Below are positions 11,399-24,400 of a stretch of 64,000 nt of DNA, in pieces; within the stretch, counting starts at the first letter, position 1, and each line of letters begins with the position of its first letter. The notes below the pieces were generated by a model. The model was not told where the DNA came from. It ran no database searches and saw only the letters and a program-made list of their open reading frames with translations. This stretch comes from Watersipora subatra (lineage: Eukaryota; Bryozoa; Gymnolaemata; Cheilostomatida; Watersiporidae). The DNA is taken from the NCBI RefSeq assembly GCF_963576615.1, contig NC_088714.1, positions 27,710,558 through 27,774,557 on the forward strand. The letters run 5' to 3'. A program made the translations under genes and the position numbers.

Positions 11399-14300
11399 AT
11401 AATAGCAATAACAATAATAAACAATAATAGCAATAACAATAATAAACAATAATAGCAATAACAATAATAAACAATAATAGCAATAACAATAATAAACAAT
11501 AATAATAGCAATAACAATAATAAACAATAATAGCAATAACAATAATAAACAATAATAGCAATAACAATAATAAATAATAATAGCAATAACAATAATAAAC
11601 AATAATAGCAATAACAATAATAAACAATAATAGCAATAACAATAATAAACAATAATAGCAATAACAATAATAAACAATAATAGCAATAACAATAATAAAC
11701 AATAATAGCAATAACAATAATAAACAATAATAGCAATAACAATAATAAATAATAATAGCAATAACAATAATAAACAATAATAGCAATAACAATAATAAAT
11801 AATAATAGCAATAACAATAATAAACAATAATAGCAATAACAATAATAAACAATAATAGCAATAACAATAATAAACAATAATAATAGCAGTAACAATAGTA
11901 AATAATAATAGCAATAACAATAATAAATAATAATAGCAATAACAATAATAAATAATAATAGCAATAACAATAATAAACAATAATAATAGCAATAACAATA
12001 ATAAACAATAATAATAGCAATAACAATAATAAACAATAATAGCAATAACAATAATAAACAATAATAGCAATAACAATAATAAACAATAATAATAGCAATA
12101 ACAATAATAAACAATAATAGCAATAACAATAATAAACAATAATAGCAATAACAATAATAAATAATAATAGCAATAACAATAATAAACAATAATAGCAATA
12201 ACAATAATAAACAATAATAGCAATAACAATAATAAACAATAATAGCAATAACAATAATAAACAATAATAGCAATAACAATAATAAACAATAATAGCAATA
12301 ACAATAATAAACAATAATAGCAATAACAATAATAAATAATAATAGCAATAACAATAATAAACAATAATAGCAATAACAATAATAAATAATAATAGCAATA
12401 ACAATAATAAACAATAATAGCAATAACAATAATAAACAATAATAGCAATAACAATAATAAACAATAATAATAGCAGTAACAATAGTAAATAATAATAGCA
12501 ATAACAATAATAAATAATAATAGCAATAACAATAATAAATAATAATAGCAATAACAATAATAAACAATAATAATAGCAATAACAATAATAAACAATAATA
12601 ATAGCAATAACAATAATAAAAAATAATAGCAATAACAATAATAAACAATAATAATAGCAATAACAATAATAAATAATAATAGCAATAACAATAATAAACA
12701 ATAATAATAGCAATAACAATAATAAATAATAATAGCAGTAACAATAATAAACAATAATAATAGCAATAACAATAATAAATAATAATAATAGCAATAACAA
12801 TAATAAACAATAATAGCAATAACAATAATAAACAATAATAATAGCAATAACAATAATAAACAATAATAATAGCAATAACAATAATAAACAATAATAGCAA
12901 TAACAATAATAAATAATAATAGCAATAACAATAATAAATAATAATAGCAATAACAATAATAAACAATAATAATAGCAATAACAATAATAAACAATAATAA
13001 TAGCAATAACAATAATAAAAAATAATAGCAATAACAATAATAAACAATAATAATAGCAATAACAATAATAAATAATAATAGCAATAACAATAATAAACAA
13101 TAATAATAGCAATAACAATAATAAACAATAATAATAGCAATAACAATAATAAAAAATAATAGCAATAACAATAATAAACAATAATAATAGCAATAACAAT
13201 AATAAATAATAATAGCAATAACAATAATAAACAATAATAATAGCAATAACAATAATAAACAATAATAATAGCAATAACAATAATAAACAATAATAATAGC
13301 AATAACAATAATAAATAATAATAGCAATAACAATAATAAACAATAATAATAGCAATAACAATAATAAACAATAATAATAGCAATAACAATAATAAACAAT
13401 AATAATAGCAATAACAATAATAAATAATAATAGCAATAACAATAATAAACAATAATAGCAATAACAATAATAAACAATAATAACACCAACAATAATAAAC
13501 AATAATAGCAATAACAATAATAAACAATAATAGCAATAACAATAATAAACAATAATAATAGCAATAACAATAATAAATAATAATAGCAGTAACAATAATA
13601 AACAATAATAATAGCAATAACAATAATAAATAATAATAATAGCAATAACAATAATAAACAATAATAGCAATAACAATAATAAACAATAATAATAGCAATA
13701 ACAATAATAAACAATAATAATAGCAATAACAATAATAAACAATAATAGCAATAACAATAATAAACAATAATAATAGCAATAACAATAATAAACAATAATA
13801 GCAATAACAATAATAAACAATAATAATAGCAATAACAATAATAAACAATAATAGCAATAACAATAGTAAACAATAATAATAGCAATAACAATAATAAACA
13901 ATAATAGCAATAACAATAATAAACAATAATAATAGCAATAACAATAATAAACAATAATAGCAATAACAATAATAAACAATAATAGCAATAACAATAATAA
14001 ACAATAATAATAGCAATAACAATAATAAACAATAATAGCAATAACAATAATAAACAATAATAATAGCAATAACAATAATAAATAATAATAGCAATAACAA
14101 TAATAAACAATAATAGCAATAACAATAATAAACAATAATAGCAATAACAATAATAAACAATAATAGCAATAACAATAATAAACAATAATAGCAATAACAA
14201 TAATAAACAATAATAGCAATAACAATAATAAACAATAATAGCAATAACAATAATAAATAATAATAGCAATAACAATAATAAACAATAATAGCAATAACAA

Positions 14301-15914
14301 TAATAAATAATAATAGCAATAACAATAATAAACAATAATAGCAATAACAATAATAAACAATAATAGCAATAACAATAATAAACAATAATAATAGCAGTAA
14401 CAATAGTAAATAATAATAGCAATAACAATAATAAATAATAATAGCAATAACAATAATAAACAATAATAGCAATAACAATAGTAAACAATAATAATAGCAA
14501 TAACAATAATAAACAATAATAGCAATAACAATAATAAACAATAATAATAGCAATAACAATAATAAACAATAATAGCAATAACAATAATAAACAATAATAA
14601 TAGCAATAACAATAATAAATAATAATAGCAATAACAATAATAAACAATAATAGCAATAACAATAATAAACAATAATAGCAATAACAATAATAAACAATAA
14701 TAGCAATAACAATAATAAACAATAATAGCAATAACAATAATAAACAATAATAGCAATAACAATAATAAACAATAATAGCAATAACAATAATAAATAATAA
14801 TAGCAATAACAATAATAAACAATAATAGCAATAACAATAATAAATAATAATAGCAATAACAATAATAAACAATAATAGCAATAACAATAATAAACAATAA
14901 TAGCAATAACAATAATAAACAATAATAATAGCAGTAACAATAGTAAATAATAATAGCAATAACAATAATAAATAATAATAGCAATAACAATAATAAACAA
15001 TAATAATAGCAATAACAATAATAAAAAATAATAGCAATAACAATAATAAACAATAATAATAGCAATAACAATAATAAATAATAATAGCAATAACAATAAT
15101 AAACAATAATAATAGCAATAACAATAATAAACAATAATAATAGCAATAACAATAATAAACAATAATAATAGCAATAACAATAATAAATAATAATAGCAAT
15201 AACAATAATAAACAATAATAGCAATAACAATAATAAACAATAATAACACCAACAATAATAAACAATAATAGCAATAACAATAATAAACAATAATAGCAAT
15301 AACAATAATAAACAATAATAATAGCAATAACAATAATAAATAATAATAGCAGTAACAATAATAAACAATAATAATAGCAATAACAATAATAAATAATAAT
15401 AATAGCAATAACAATAATAAACAATAATAGCAATAACAATAATAAACAATAATAATAGCAATAACAATAATAAACAATAATAGCAATAACAATAATAAAC
15501 AATAATAATAGCAATAACAATAATAAACAATAATAGCAATAACAATAATAAATAGTAATAGCAATAACAATAATAAACAATAATAGCAATAACAATAATA
15601 AACAATAATAGCAATAACAATAATAAACAATAATAATAGCAATAACAATAATAAATAATAATAGCAGTAACAATAATAAACAATAATAATAGCAATAACA
15701 ATAATAAATAATAATAGCAGTAACAATAATAAACAATAATAATAGCAATAACAATAATAAACAATAATAGCAATAACAATAATAAACAATAATAATAGCA
15801 GTAACAATAATAAACAATAATAATAGCAGTAACAATAATAAATAATAATAGCAATAACAATAATAAACAATAATAGCAATAACAATAATAAACAATAATA
15901 ATAGCAATAACAAT
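11399..15914. repeat. 4.5-kb AT-rich minisatellite, 25/28-bp units, roughly 170-180 copies
   Basis: The basic unit is CAATAATAGCAATAACAATA plus ATAAA (25 bases). A 28-base variant has one extra TAA, and another replaces the leading C with T. Rare variants act as markers. CACCAAC occurs at 13484 and 15247 in the same neighbourhood. GCAGTAACAATAGT occurs at 11886, 12473, 14394 and 14931. The array therefore contains large internal duplications. The minus strand has no TAA, TAG or TGA in any frame, which yields three overlapping reading frames of about 1500 codons composed only of Leu, Ile, Tyr, Cys, Val, Ala and Phe. These are artefacts of composition, not genes. Confidence 0.95.
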
Positions 15915-17529
15915 GATGTGCTAAGATGAATAATGGTAATTATAGCCCCTAACTGTTTACATATTCTCCTATTCGCTCTGCAGAGATGCCAGCCAAAAAA
16001 TAAAACTAGGTTAAATAAAAAATTGTGCTGAGCAGTTTGATAACAATCACGTTAGCCTATACTTTAAAATTACAGTACTTCTGGCTATAAAACAATCTCT
16101 AACACTTTTGTCAATGAGTACTACTAGAATGACAGCGTTAGAAAGTCTGACTAAATGGCTGAAACTCTATAAAAATTGACAGACACTCAGATTAGGGCGT
16201 TTAATAAAAACATTGAATACAGAAAAAGCCTGAGAGCAAAAATTGAAATATATTTTGAAACTTCAACATCTGTATAAACAAATAAATTTAAGAGAAACGT
16301 CATACAATTGTGATAATGTAGATTATGAGCAAGAAGGAATTTTCATACATTCTGCTAAATCAAGGGGTGAAAGTACAACTATCTGGATATATTAGGATCT
16401 GCCCAGCAAATGTTTGGAATACCATGAAACATGAAACCTCAGTTGATATAATAAATAACACAAAAGCCATAATTTTGTTCTCAAAATGAGTATCCTTTTA
16501 TAATCATAGGACATCAGCATCCATTTGAGACAAAGAAAATGCTGCGCTGCTAGTGTATATACCCATGTAGTAAAGGTTGAAGTTAGCTTAATAAGTACTG
16601 TTAAACCTCTAATTGAACGCCACCTTTATCGGAACGCCACCTCTATTTGATCGCCACTATAGCAGAAGGATGAAAAAGGTAGAGCGCCACCCTTTAGTTT
16701 ACTGCCACCTCTTTTTGATCGCCACTATAGCAGAAGGATGAAAAAGGTAGAGCGCCACCCTTTAGTTTACTGCCACCTCTTTTTGATCGCCACTTTGACA
16801 TTCTTTGATCTTTACGAACCCATAATAGCGAGTGATTAGTAGAAAAATGTCTACTAAATCGTGTTAATAATGATTTGGTTACATCAATAATAATTAAATC
16901 TTTTGGGATTGCCGTTTGTATCGAAGTCGGTTTTCTATCTCCAAAGCTTACATTTTTTTATTTAAAACTTTGAAAGCATTGCCATAGAAACAATTCAAAC
17001 CATATCACGCTAGTAGTAGTTCTTGGTTTAACAAGATCTTGATAGTTCGACGAATGTAAAAATTGGTTTGCACTTATGATGGAATTTGTACTACTATTTT
17101 CAGGCTAAAAGTTGAGCTTAGCACGCATGCAGCTGAACGTTTATCATTATTTTCGCTAAATATTTTCCATAATGGCAACACATGCGAGTTTTGCTTTGCT
17201 AAAAAACTGATTAGACGCTGATACCAACTAGTTCAGCAGCGCAGAAAAAGAGTTGAGGTCAGAAAACATTGTAAAAGGTATTGAACAGCCAGAGGAATAT
17301 GAAATGGTTTCAAACGAAAGAGACAATCTGGATGCAACTGGCTGCGCATATGATGCAAATATTTTTGTTATGAAAATGTTAATTTTTGTTTTTGCGTGCA
17401 TTATAAATACGATTTGGTTATGTCACTTGTTCTTGAATATATATTTATGGCTTTTGATAGATTATTATTATTCTATAGCTTTTTAATTTGGATGTTTATA
17501 GCATGTTGAGCATAAACTCGGCATTTTAA

Positions 17530-17673
17530 GCCGAGTTTGGATATCCATAAGGATGTTATCAAACAATATGTTTGTTTGTTTGTGAATATTATTTCATTAA
17601 AACCTCAATACATAATATTCACAAACAAACATATTGTTTGATAGCATCCTCACGGTTATCCAAACTCGGCTTA
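17530..17673. repeat. Inverted repeat, arms of about 60 bp
   Basis: The left arm at about 17530-17591 runs from TAAGCCGAGTTTGGATA to GTTTGTGAATATT. It is mirrored at about 17614-17673 by AATATTCACAAACAAACATA through to AAACTCGGCTTA, with a spacer of about 22 bases. The right arm is also the start of a repeat that recurs near 25408. Confidence 0.85.
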
Positions 17674-18010
17674 AATTGGATTGTCACTCATTCATAATAC
17701 CTCTTCTATTACACATAAAAAGCCAGTCAAGTCTGCAAACTGTAGCAAACATATCAATGACTGCACTGAGCTTTAATACAACATTGTTAAATATGGTTAT
17801 AAAAAAATATGCCTTCAAATTAAAGATCATATAAAAGATTGAAAGATCCAACAAATTGCAACGCATACTATAAGATCATCCCAGATTAATTGCGAGCAAT
17901 ATAGCTATTAACTGGTAGAGATATTTCTCAGCTTCCCAATGCATACTTATTTAAAGTTCTACGATAAGTTGGAGGTAAGCTATCAAAGTTTTTGCATCCA
18001 AGAGAGTTAC
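17630..18010 (+). mobile_element. Dispersed repeat, copy 1 of 2
   Basis: Shares an ordered series of motifs with 25408-25790: TGTTTGATAGCAT, CTCGGCTTA, CACATAAAAWGCCAGT, AACATTGTTAAATAT, GATTAATTGCGAGCAATA, TATTTCTCAGCTTCCCAATG and TTGCATCCAAGA. Divergence is moderate with small indels. There is no coding content; this is a non-autonomous interspersed element of unknown class. Confidence 0.8.
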
Positions 18011-18473
18011 TACCACTTCACTCAAAGGAGAGTACAAAATATAAGTACTATTCACTTTGACCATAAAAGGGTTAAATTTAGTTTCTCATAAATCTGTTGA
18101 GATATTTGAAAAACAAAACGCAAACTTTTATTTGACCGTCACTTCAAATAAAATGCCATTATAGAGGAAGGGTTGAAAAGTAAAGCACCATGGCATTCAA
18201 ATATAGGTGTTACGATATTCTGTTTTTCTAACAGCTACCACAAGTTTTCCAGAGCAAAATTAATATTATTTTAAAAGGAGACACTTTACCTGAAAAACCA
18301 GTATTTCCTATGTCACCACCCAGTTTACGCAAAAAGTCACTCGAAAATTAAAAAACGGTAATCAAAGGTTTACACAAAATTTATTTGGTTGAAGTCTGAA
18401 TAACTAAAAACTCATTTTATTGTAATATTTTCAGTATGTGGTTGAAACATACTGTAAATCTTTTATTAGTTAC

Positions 18474-21400
18474 CAGCAGTGATGTGAAAACTGGAACCGG
18501 TCATTCTCCTCAAATTGTAGACTTCCGAAAGAGGAATAAAACCTAACTTGACCGAAATGTCTGTCACCTGTGGAGCCACTGAAAATATTTTAATTAAGGA
18601 ACTATAGTAGTTTTGAAAGAGAACCTCAGAAACATAAGAAATATTGGTGTATTTATATTCACATTTAAGTGGAATTCTTACTTGGATTCGCCTCTCTTGG
18701 CCTTTATGCTGTTGACTAATTATTTGCAATAGTATTGCGCTCCCCGAGTCAGCAGATATATTATGATGTTTGCAAACTTCTCGTGCAACAAAAATGTGAT
18801 ATTGGCCATGTCTTGTTTTTACAAAATGTTATATATATGTTATATATTTTATAAAATAAAATATATAACATATTTTATAAAATATATAATTAATCAATAA
18901 TATACTTTGCTAAGTTAAAAAGTATTCCAAAAGTTGAATAATCTGAATTGTAACAATAGGTTGGAATTCTTTCACGTTCTAGAAAGTAAAAAGTATTAAT
19001 TTTCAATTTAAAAATCAGAGAAATGCGACTTTGCATACTGAGTTTCTGAGCAATTCGTACTTTAATGTAACTCGCAAACCGTTTATATTCAATGGTGATC
19101 TGCACAAACAACGTAAGTAAAATATTTCACAATACTTTGAGCAAGCTTTTGTTATTGCTTGCAATAATCTGTTTGTCAATGACCTCACTACAGCTCTTAC
19201 TCAAAGTTGAAGTTTACCTGAGAAAAGCATTATTATTATTATTATGCTATACTAGCAACAAGCTAAAAAACTTTACCATCACAGAATCATATGTGTGAAA
19301 CCCATATATGCAGCAGGTGGGTCTCTAAAATCCTGGTTCTCTGGAACCAAACGGCTTTTGAAACTAAATATACTACAAATGTATATCGTTTATGCAGACT
19401 AAGAAACAAACTTTAGCACACAACGGGTAAGGACGCGCACTCGCGCACGCAGACACGCTCCCCACACACACGCGCGCACACATGGTATCGCGTGCACACA
19501 TGGTAACGCGCGCACACATCGTAACAATGCGCGCACAGATCGTAATGCGCACATGCGCACACACACACATGGACACACGGACACCCATACACGGACACAC
19601 ACACACGGACACACTACACACACGCATGCGCACAAAGGCAAAATGGGACTTGTTAATATATAACCATTTTTGTGTAAACCTTGCTGTTGTAGAAGTATTT
19701 TAAAACGGCTAATCTTGATACTAACATCGTGAGTTAAATAAGCCCCATTTTGTTTCTCGTCCTGAAAGAAGTTGTACTTACCAGATCGTTTTTTGGGTTA
19801 TTCTTTTTAACAACCTGAAAAACATAAGCAACAAAATTCTAAAAATAGGCAACCTACTGTTCTCATCAAAAGTTCCAAAGTTTGTTAGTTTCCTGCAGAA
19901 GTCTCTTGTCTCATCCAAAGTTTCTGGTTTTCCTACACTCTGGCTATGACTTGCTCTTCTCATATGCTCTGCTAAAGTTTACAAACTAACTCTAGATGGT
20001 CTCAGTGAAAATCAGACAAAGTTTAGTAAATGGTTAATAAGGTACAACACATCAATTTGATGAGATACCAACATCATAAGCACCATAGCAAATACAAGAC
20101 ATTAAACACTATAGCAAGTACAATACTTTAAACTCTATGGTAAGTACAATACTTTAAACTCTATGGTAAATACAATACTTTAAACTCTATGGTAAGTACA
20201 ATACTTTAAACTCTATGGTAAGTACAATACTTTAAACTCTATGGTAAGTACAAGAGATTAAACACTACGGTAAGTACAATACTTTAAACACTATGGTAAG
20301 TACAATACTTTAAACATTATGGTAAGTACAATACTTTAAGCACTATGGTAAGTACAAGAGATTAAACACTACGGTAAGTACAATACTTTAAACACTATGG
20401 TAAGTACAAGACTTTAAATGCTATTGTAAGTAAAATACTTTAAACACTATGGTAAGTACAATACTTTAAACACTACGGTAAATTCAATACTTTAAACACT
20501 ATGGTAAGTACAATACTTTAAACATAGTAAGTACAATACTTTAAACACTATGGTAGGTAAAATACTTTAAACACTATAGTAAGTAAAATACTTTAAACAC
20601 TATGGTAAGTAAAATACTTTAAACACTATGGTACGTACAAAACTTTAAATAATATGTTAAGTAGAATATCTTGAATAATATGGTATGTACAATATTCACT
20701 TTACAGACAATATTACACTCTGTAACAAGTAAAATATTCTATGATCAATATTAAATATATTAGAAATGAAATGTTCTATGGTTTACACAGAGTTCACACA
20801 AACTTTCCCAGAGTTATTGAGTGTGGCTATGTAAAGGCATATTGAAGACATGCATGTATATAGTAGGCTTGTGAAACATACCATTCATGTCTCCGAGTCT
20901 TATCGCTTGCCTTTTCTTGAAAGCCTTCCATGTTAACCAAATAATTAAAGCAGTAGCTAAAATTCCAAAAATGAAAAGCAGGAAAACGGACCAGTCATCA
21001 AAAGCTGGGTTAGGTGTTGTATCTAATACCACGGGCTGAGTTGGTTCAGATTGAAAGACTTCTTGTGAGTCTAAGAGTCCGTTTGAAGCCTCCTCAAGTT
21101 GAGGGGTTTCAAGCGCATGGATGATCTTTGCAGGTTTAGAAACTTTATGAATTTGTGATCTTTCATCTGATTGGTCAGTAGCTGCAGTTTGATCCGCCTC
21201 AAACAAGTAACGGGCAGTGGCATATACTAGTTTAAGGGAAGATCGATGGGAACCAGCTTGTGTGATACCATTGGATGCTGTTCTTGTCGCAAACGAGCCA
21301 GCTGACTGATACACTGGCAGCCCTCCTACAGCCAATTTGAAATGCTATAGTATAGCTCATGGTCAGAATGACATGCATTCATGGCTTTATTTAAATCGGT

Positions 21401-24400
21401 CATTTAGCTCAAAGCATCTATATATATGCCTAAATATACCGATATACGTTGTATGTATATATACACTTTTTTATGAGGAACACACACACACCTGTCACTT
21501 TGATACATATAGCTTTAAATATTGCTACTTACGCTCATCTTAATTTTGAGTAGGTGTATTTATATATATCGGTATATATATATCAATATATATCTATATA
21601 TATACTAGCAAAATGCCCGGCGTTGCGCAGGTATTACAAATCTACTATATAAACGACAATATGCGTGTGTTTTTTTGTCGTACGAATTTTGGTCGCACGA
21701 AGCGAACTGAACTAACATGAGTAGTAAATGCCGTACTTTCAGACTATTAGCCGCTACTTTTTTGATGGTTTAAGCCAAGCGGCTTATATAAAGGTGCGGC
21801 TATTCTGTGGTTTTTCTTTCATCGCTAGGGCGCATTAACCGAAATCTCCTGTTAGTGCACCTCTTTACAGTATCCAACCGCTCTGTTCTGCTTTAAACAG
21901 CAAAGTTGCTGCCGTGTTAAAAGCACCATTCTGAGTTCTGTGGCCTATACAATAGTGCTTATACAGCTATACAAATGTACTACTCATTAAATAAATAAAT
22001 GAGTAGTATTTTACTTGTAATTAATATTTACTGCCAATGTGTACCGGGAAGGTCACATAAACATTTGTTTCTTGCGGCCACTGAAAAAAACACTGTTCTC
22101 ACCTACTAAATTTTTACATCAAAAAGGTAAGTACTTCTTATTCAATGTTGTATTGTCTATGAATTGCCACACCTCCACTACATAACCCTTTCGCTTCCGT
22201 CCATGTACAAATTTAGCTATCGGCCTACTGCCAGCCATTTTGCCGATATTGCTTCATGATATGTATACAATATTTTTTCAATTTCTAATTCCATCTAGAA
22301 CGTTTGTTTCGGCTATATAGTTCATTTAGCCAACATGTTAACAAACATTGCTATGCAAAAAATTCATTGTATCTATACTTTGTGCATTGAAAAAGCCATG
22401 TGAAGCTATGAAGCTAAAACGATCCTCTACAATGCCCCTTATTCTTACAAAACCATCACTTTCACCCCCATCAGAGCCAGTGCTCTATTGCTATTTTAAT
22501 TAGCTGTGTAATCACAAAAATCTGAATCAGCTATAATGTCATCAACATAAGCAGATATTTGTTTTCTAACTCGGAGGCGTTTACAGAACTTACACGAAAA
22601 ATGTTCGTTTTTAAGTTGGAAATTCCCAAACAAAGATCAAAAAATTAAACTTTAGGCCAATTTTATAGAGAAATCTTAGGACAACACTGTCATTACCATA
22701 GAAGTTCTAAAGATTGTTGGTTATGTTATCAACAAATAATAAAATTCAGTTACTAGCAATTGCTGGGATAGTCGCAAAAATGCGTCTACGGCAGTCGACC
22801 ATAGAAAATGCATAAATGAGCCTACTTCATTGAAAGAGTTAAAAATGTTGGATTTGCCACTGTTTGTGATAGTAAACATGTTCATTTCCTTTCGCAGCCG
22901 AGTTACTTTTACTTTTTTCCAGCTACGAGTACTACAGAACTACAGCTACTACAGAACTTGCATGGGTACTGCCACTGCGTTTTACCTACTAAATTGCTAC
23001 TTCAAAAAGGTAAGTAATTCCCATTCAATGTTGTAGTGTATTGTCTATGAATTGCCCCACCTCCACTACTTAAAAGGTTGGATTTGCTACTGTTTGTGAT
23101 AGTAAACATGTTCATTTCCTTCAGCAGCTGAGTTACTAATTTATTTTCTAGTTATGAGTAGGCCTACTGTAACTTACTACTACAGAACTTGCACGGGTAC
23201 TCCGAGGGTTGCGATAGGCAATGGTGAGAAGAAAGAGAGCAGCTGGTATTGATTTACTGTCACCCTGCTTTAGCCATGACCAGCTGTGTGTCGTCTGCTC
23301 AAAAGTAGGCACAAGCCGAAAACTGTTTGTTCATACACCCGACAGAAAAACGAAAAATGTTGTCTATTCGCAAGTGTTGCGTTGAACTAACATTGTGTTA
23401 TTGTTATGTCATGCTTGCATTGAATTAAAATTGTGTTATTATTATGTCATGTTATGCTCTTCATGTTCTGCTATACCTACATATTATTCACATGCAGCAT
23501 TTTCAAACATATTTTTCAAAATATATATTTTCATGCATTCGTTTTCCTTATTGTATCTCATAAAAAGGCTATCATGTTGGCGTTATGTTTTATTATTGTA
23601 AGGTGCTAATGCTGTATCTGCCTTGACACCATACTGTCTGTGCTGTTATACATATAAATTTTATCGACAAAACCGCATTACTGTTTGTATATACCATGTC
23701 AAAACACAGGCTATAGACAAAGAACTGGTGAGCCATGATTAGTGTTTTAAGCATGTAGAAGTCTCCAGTCAATAAATGCTGGCGATAGCAAAATATTTTG
23801 TAGAATTTCTTAAAATATGCAAAATTTTTCAATACTGCCAGTTTAAAGAACTTTGCTTAGCAGTTTGCTTAGCAATGTCAATTTCATTATTAGTTCTCTG
23901 TGCACGAATAGGGCAACTCCGATTTGAATGGTTTGAGACTGATGCATTGTAGACTAGCTGTCAAACATATTGCAGATTTTCATTGTTCTCCCCAACATTA
24001 TTCACATGCATGACTACATATGTGTATGCATAGTCTGATCAGGGCAAAAAGTTTCAGTAGACTGCATATTTGGAGTTGTTTTACAGTATGAAAGACAATT
24101 CTCAATAAGCCTCTTGCTGTACATGAATCTGTTGCCGTGGATGGGTAATGCAGCTAGCGGTTTGGATTTGGGGCTGTGGCGTCACTCGGGGATACGCGTG
24201 AAACCTTTTTCGCCCTGAGTGTAACGAGAGTTTCCAGGCACAGTGCTCCGGATGAATGAGTTGGCAAGTGTGAGGCAATTGATTGCGAAGCGATTGAGTG
24301 CTAGGCGATTGATTGCAAGGCAATAGATTGTGAGGCGATTGATTGCGAGGCGATTGGTTGCAAGGCGATTGGTTGCGAGTGCGAGGTGATTGATTGCAAG

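Larger units (their letters stand above)
16598..18215. mobile_element. Decayed TIR DNA transposon with nested repeats
   Basis: The left end TGTTAAACCTCTAATTGAAC, followed by GCCACC, resembles the reverse complement of the right end, TGTAACACCTATATTTGAAT then GCCA. That terminus type is reminiscent of pogo/Tigger-like elements. The left sub-terminal part is internally amplified: two complete 68-bp copies at 16649-16716 and 16717-16784 carry GATCGCCACTATAGCAGAAG. No intact transposase is present; a 77-codon frame at 17253 is not recognisable. A hairpin at 17530-17673 and a dispersed repeat at 17630-18010 lie inside. Confidence 0.55.

Noticed and set aside
11308..15913. Three minus-strand frames of about 1500 codons, Leu/Ile/Tyr/Cys repeats
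   Set aside because: They are produced by a stop-free minisatellite. The same peptide repeat cycles through all three frames and no gene signals exist.
19373..19641. Overlapping Val/Cys/Arg-rich minus-strand frames
   Set aside because: CA/CG simple-sequence tract.
19782..19814. 33-base minus-strand exon (CAG before, GTAAGT after)
   Set aside because: Good splice consensus, but in phase 1 it stops at once. Reading from the preceding exon would instead require a 39-base intron or read-through, so it was left out of the model.
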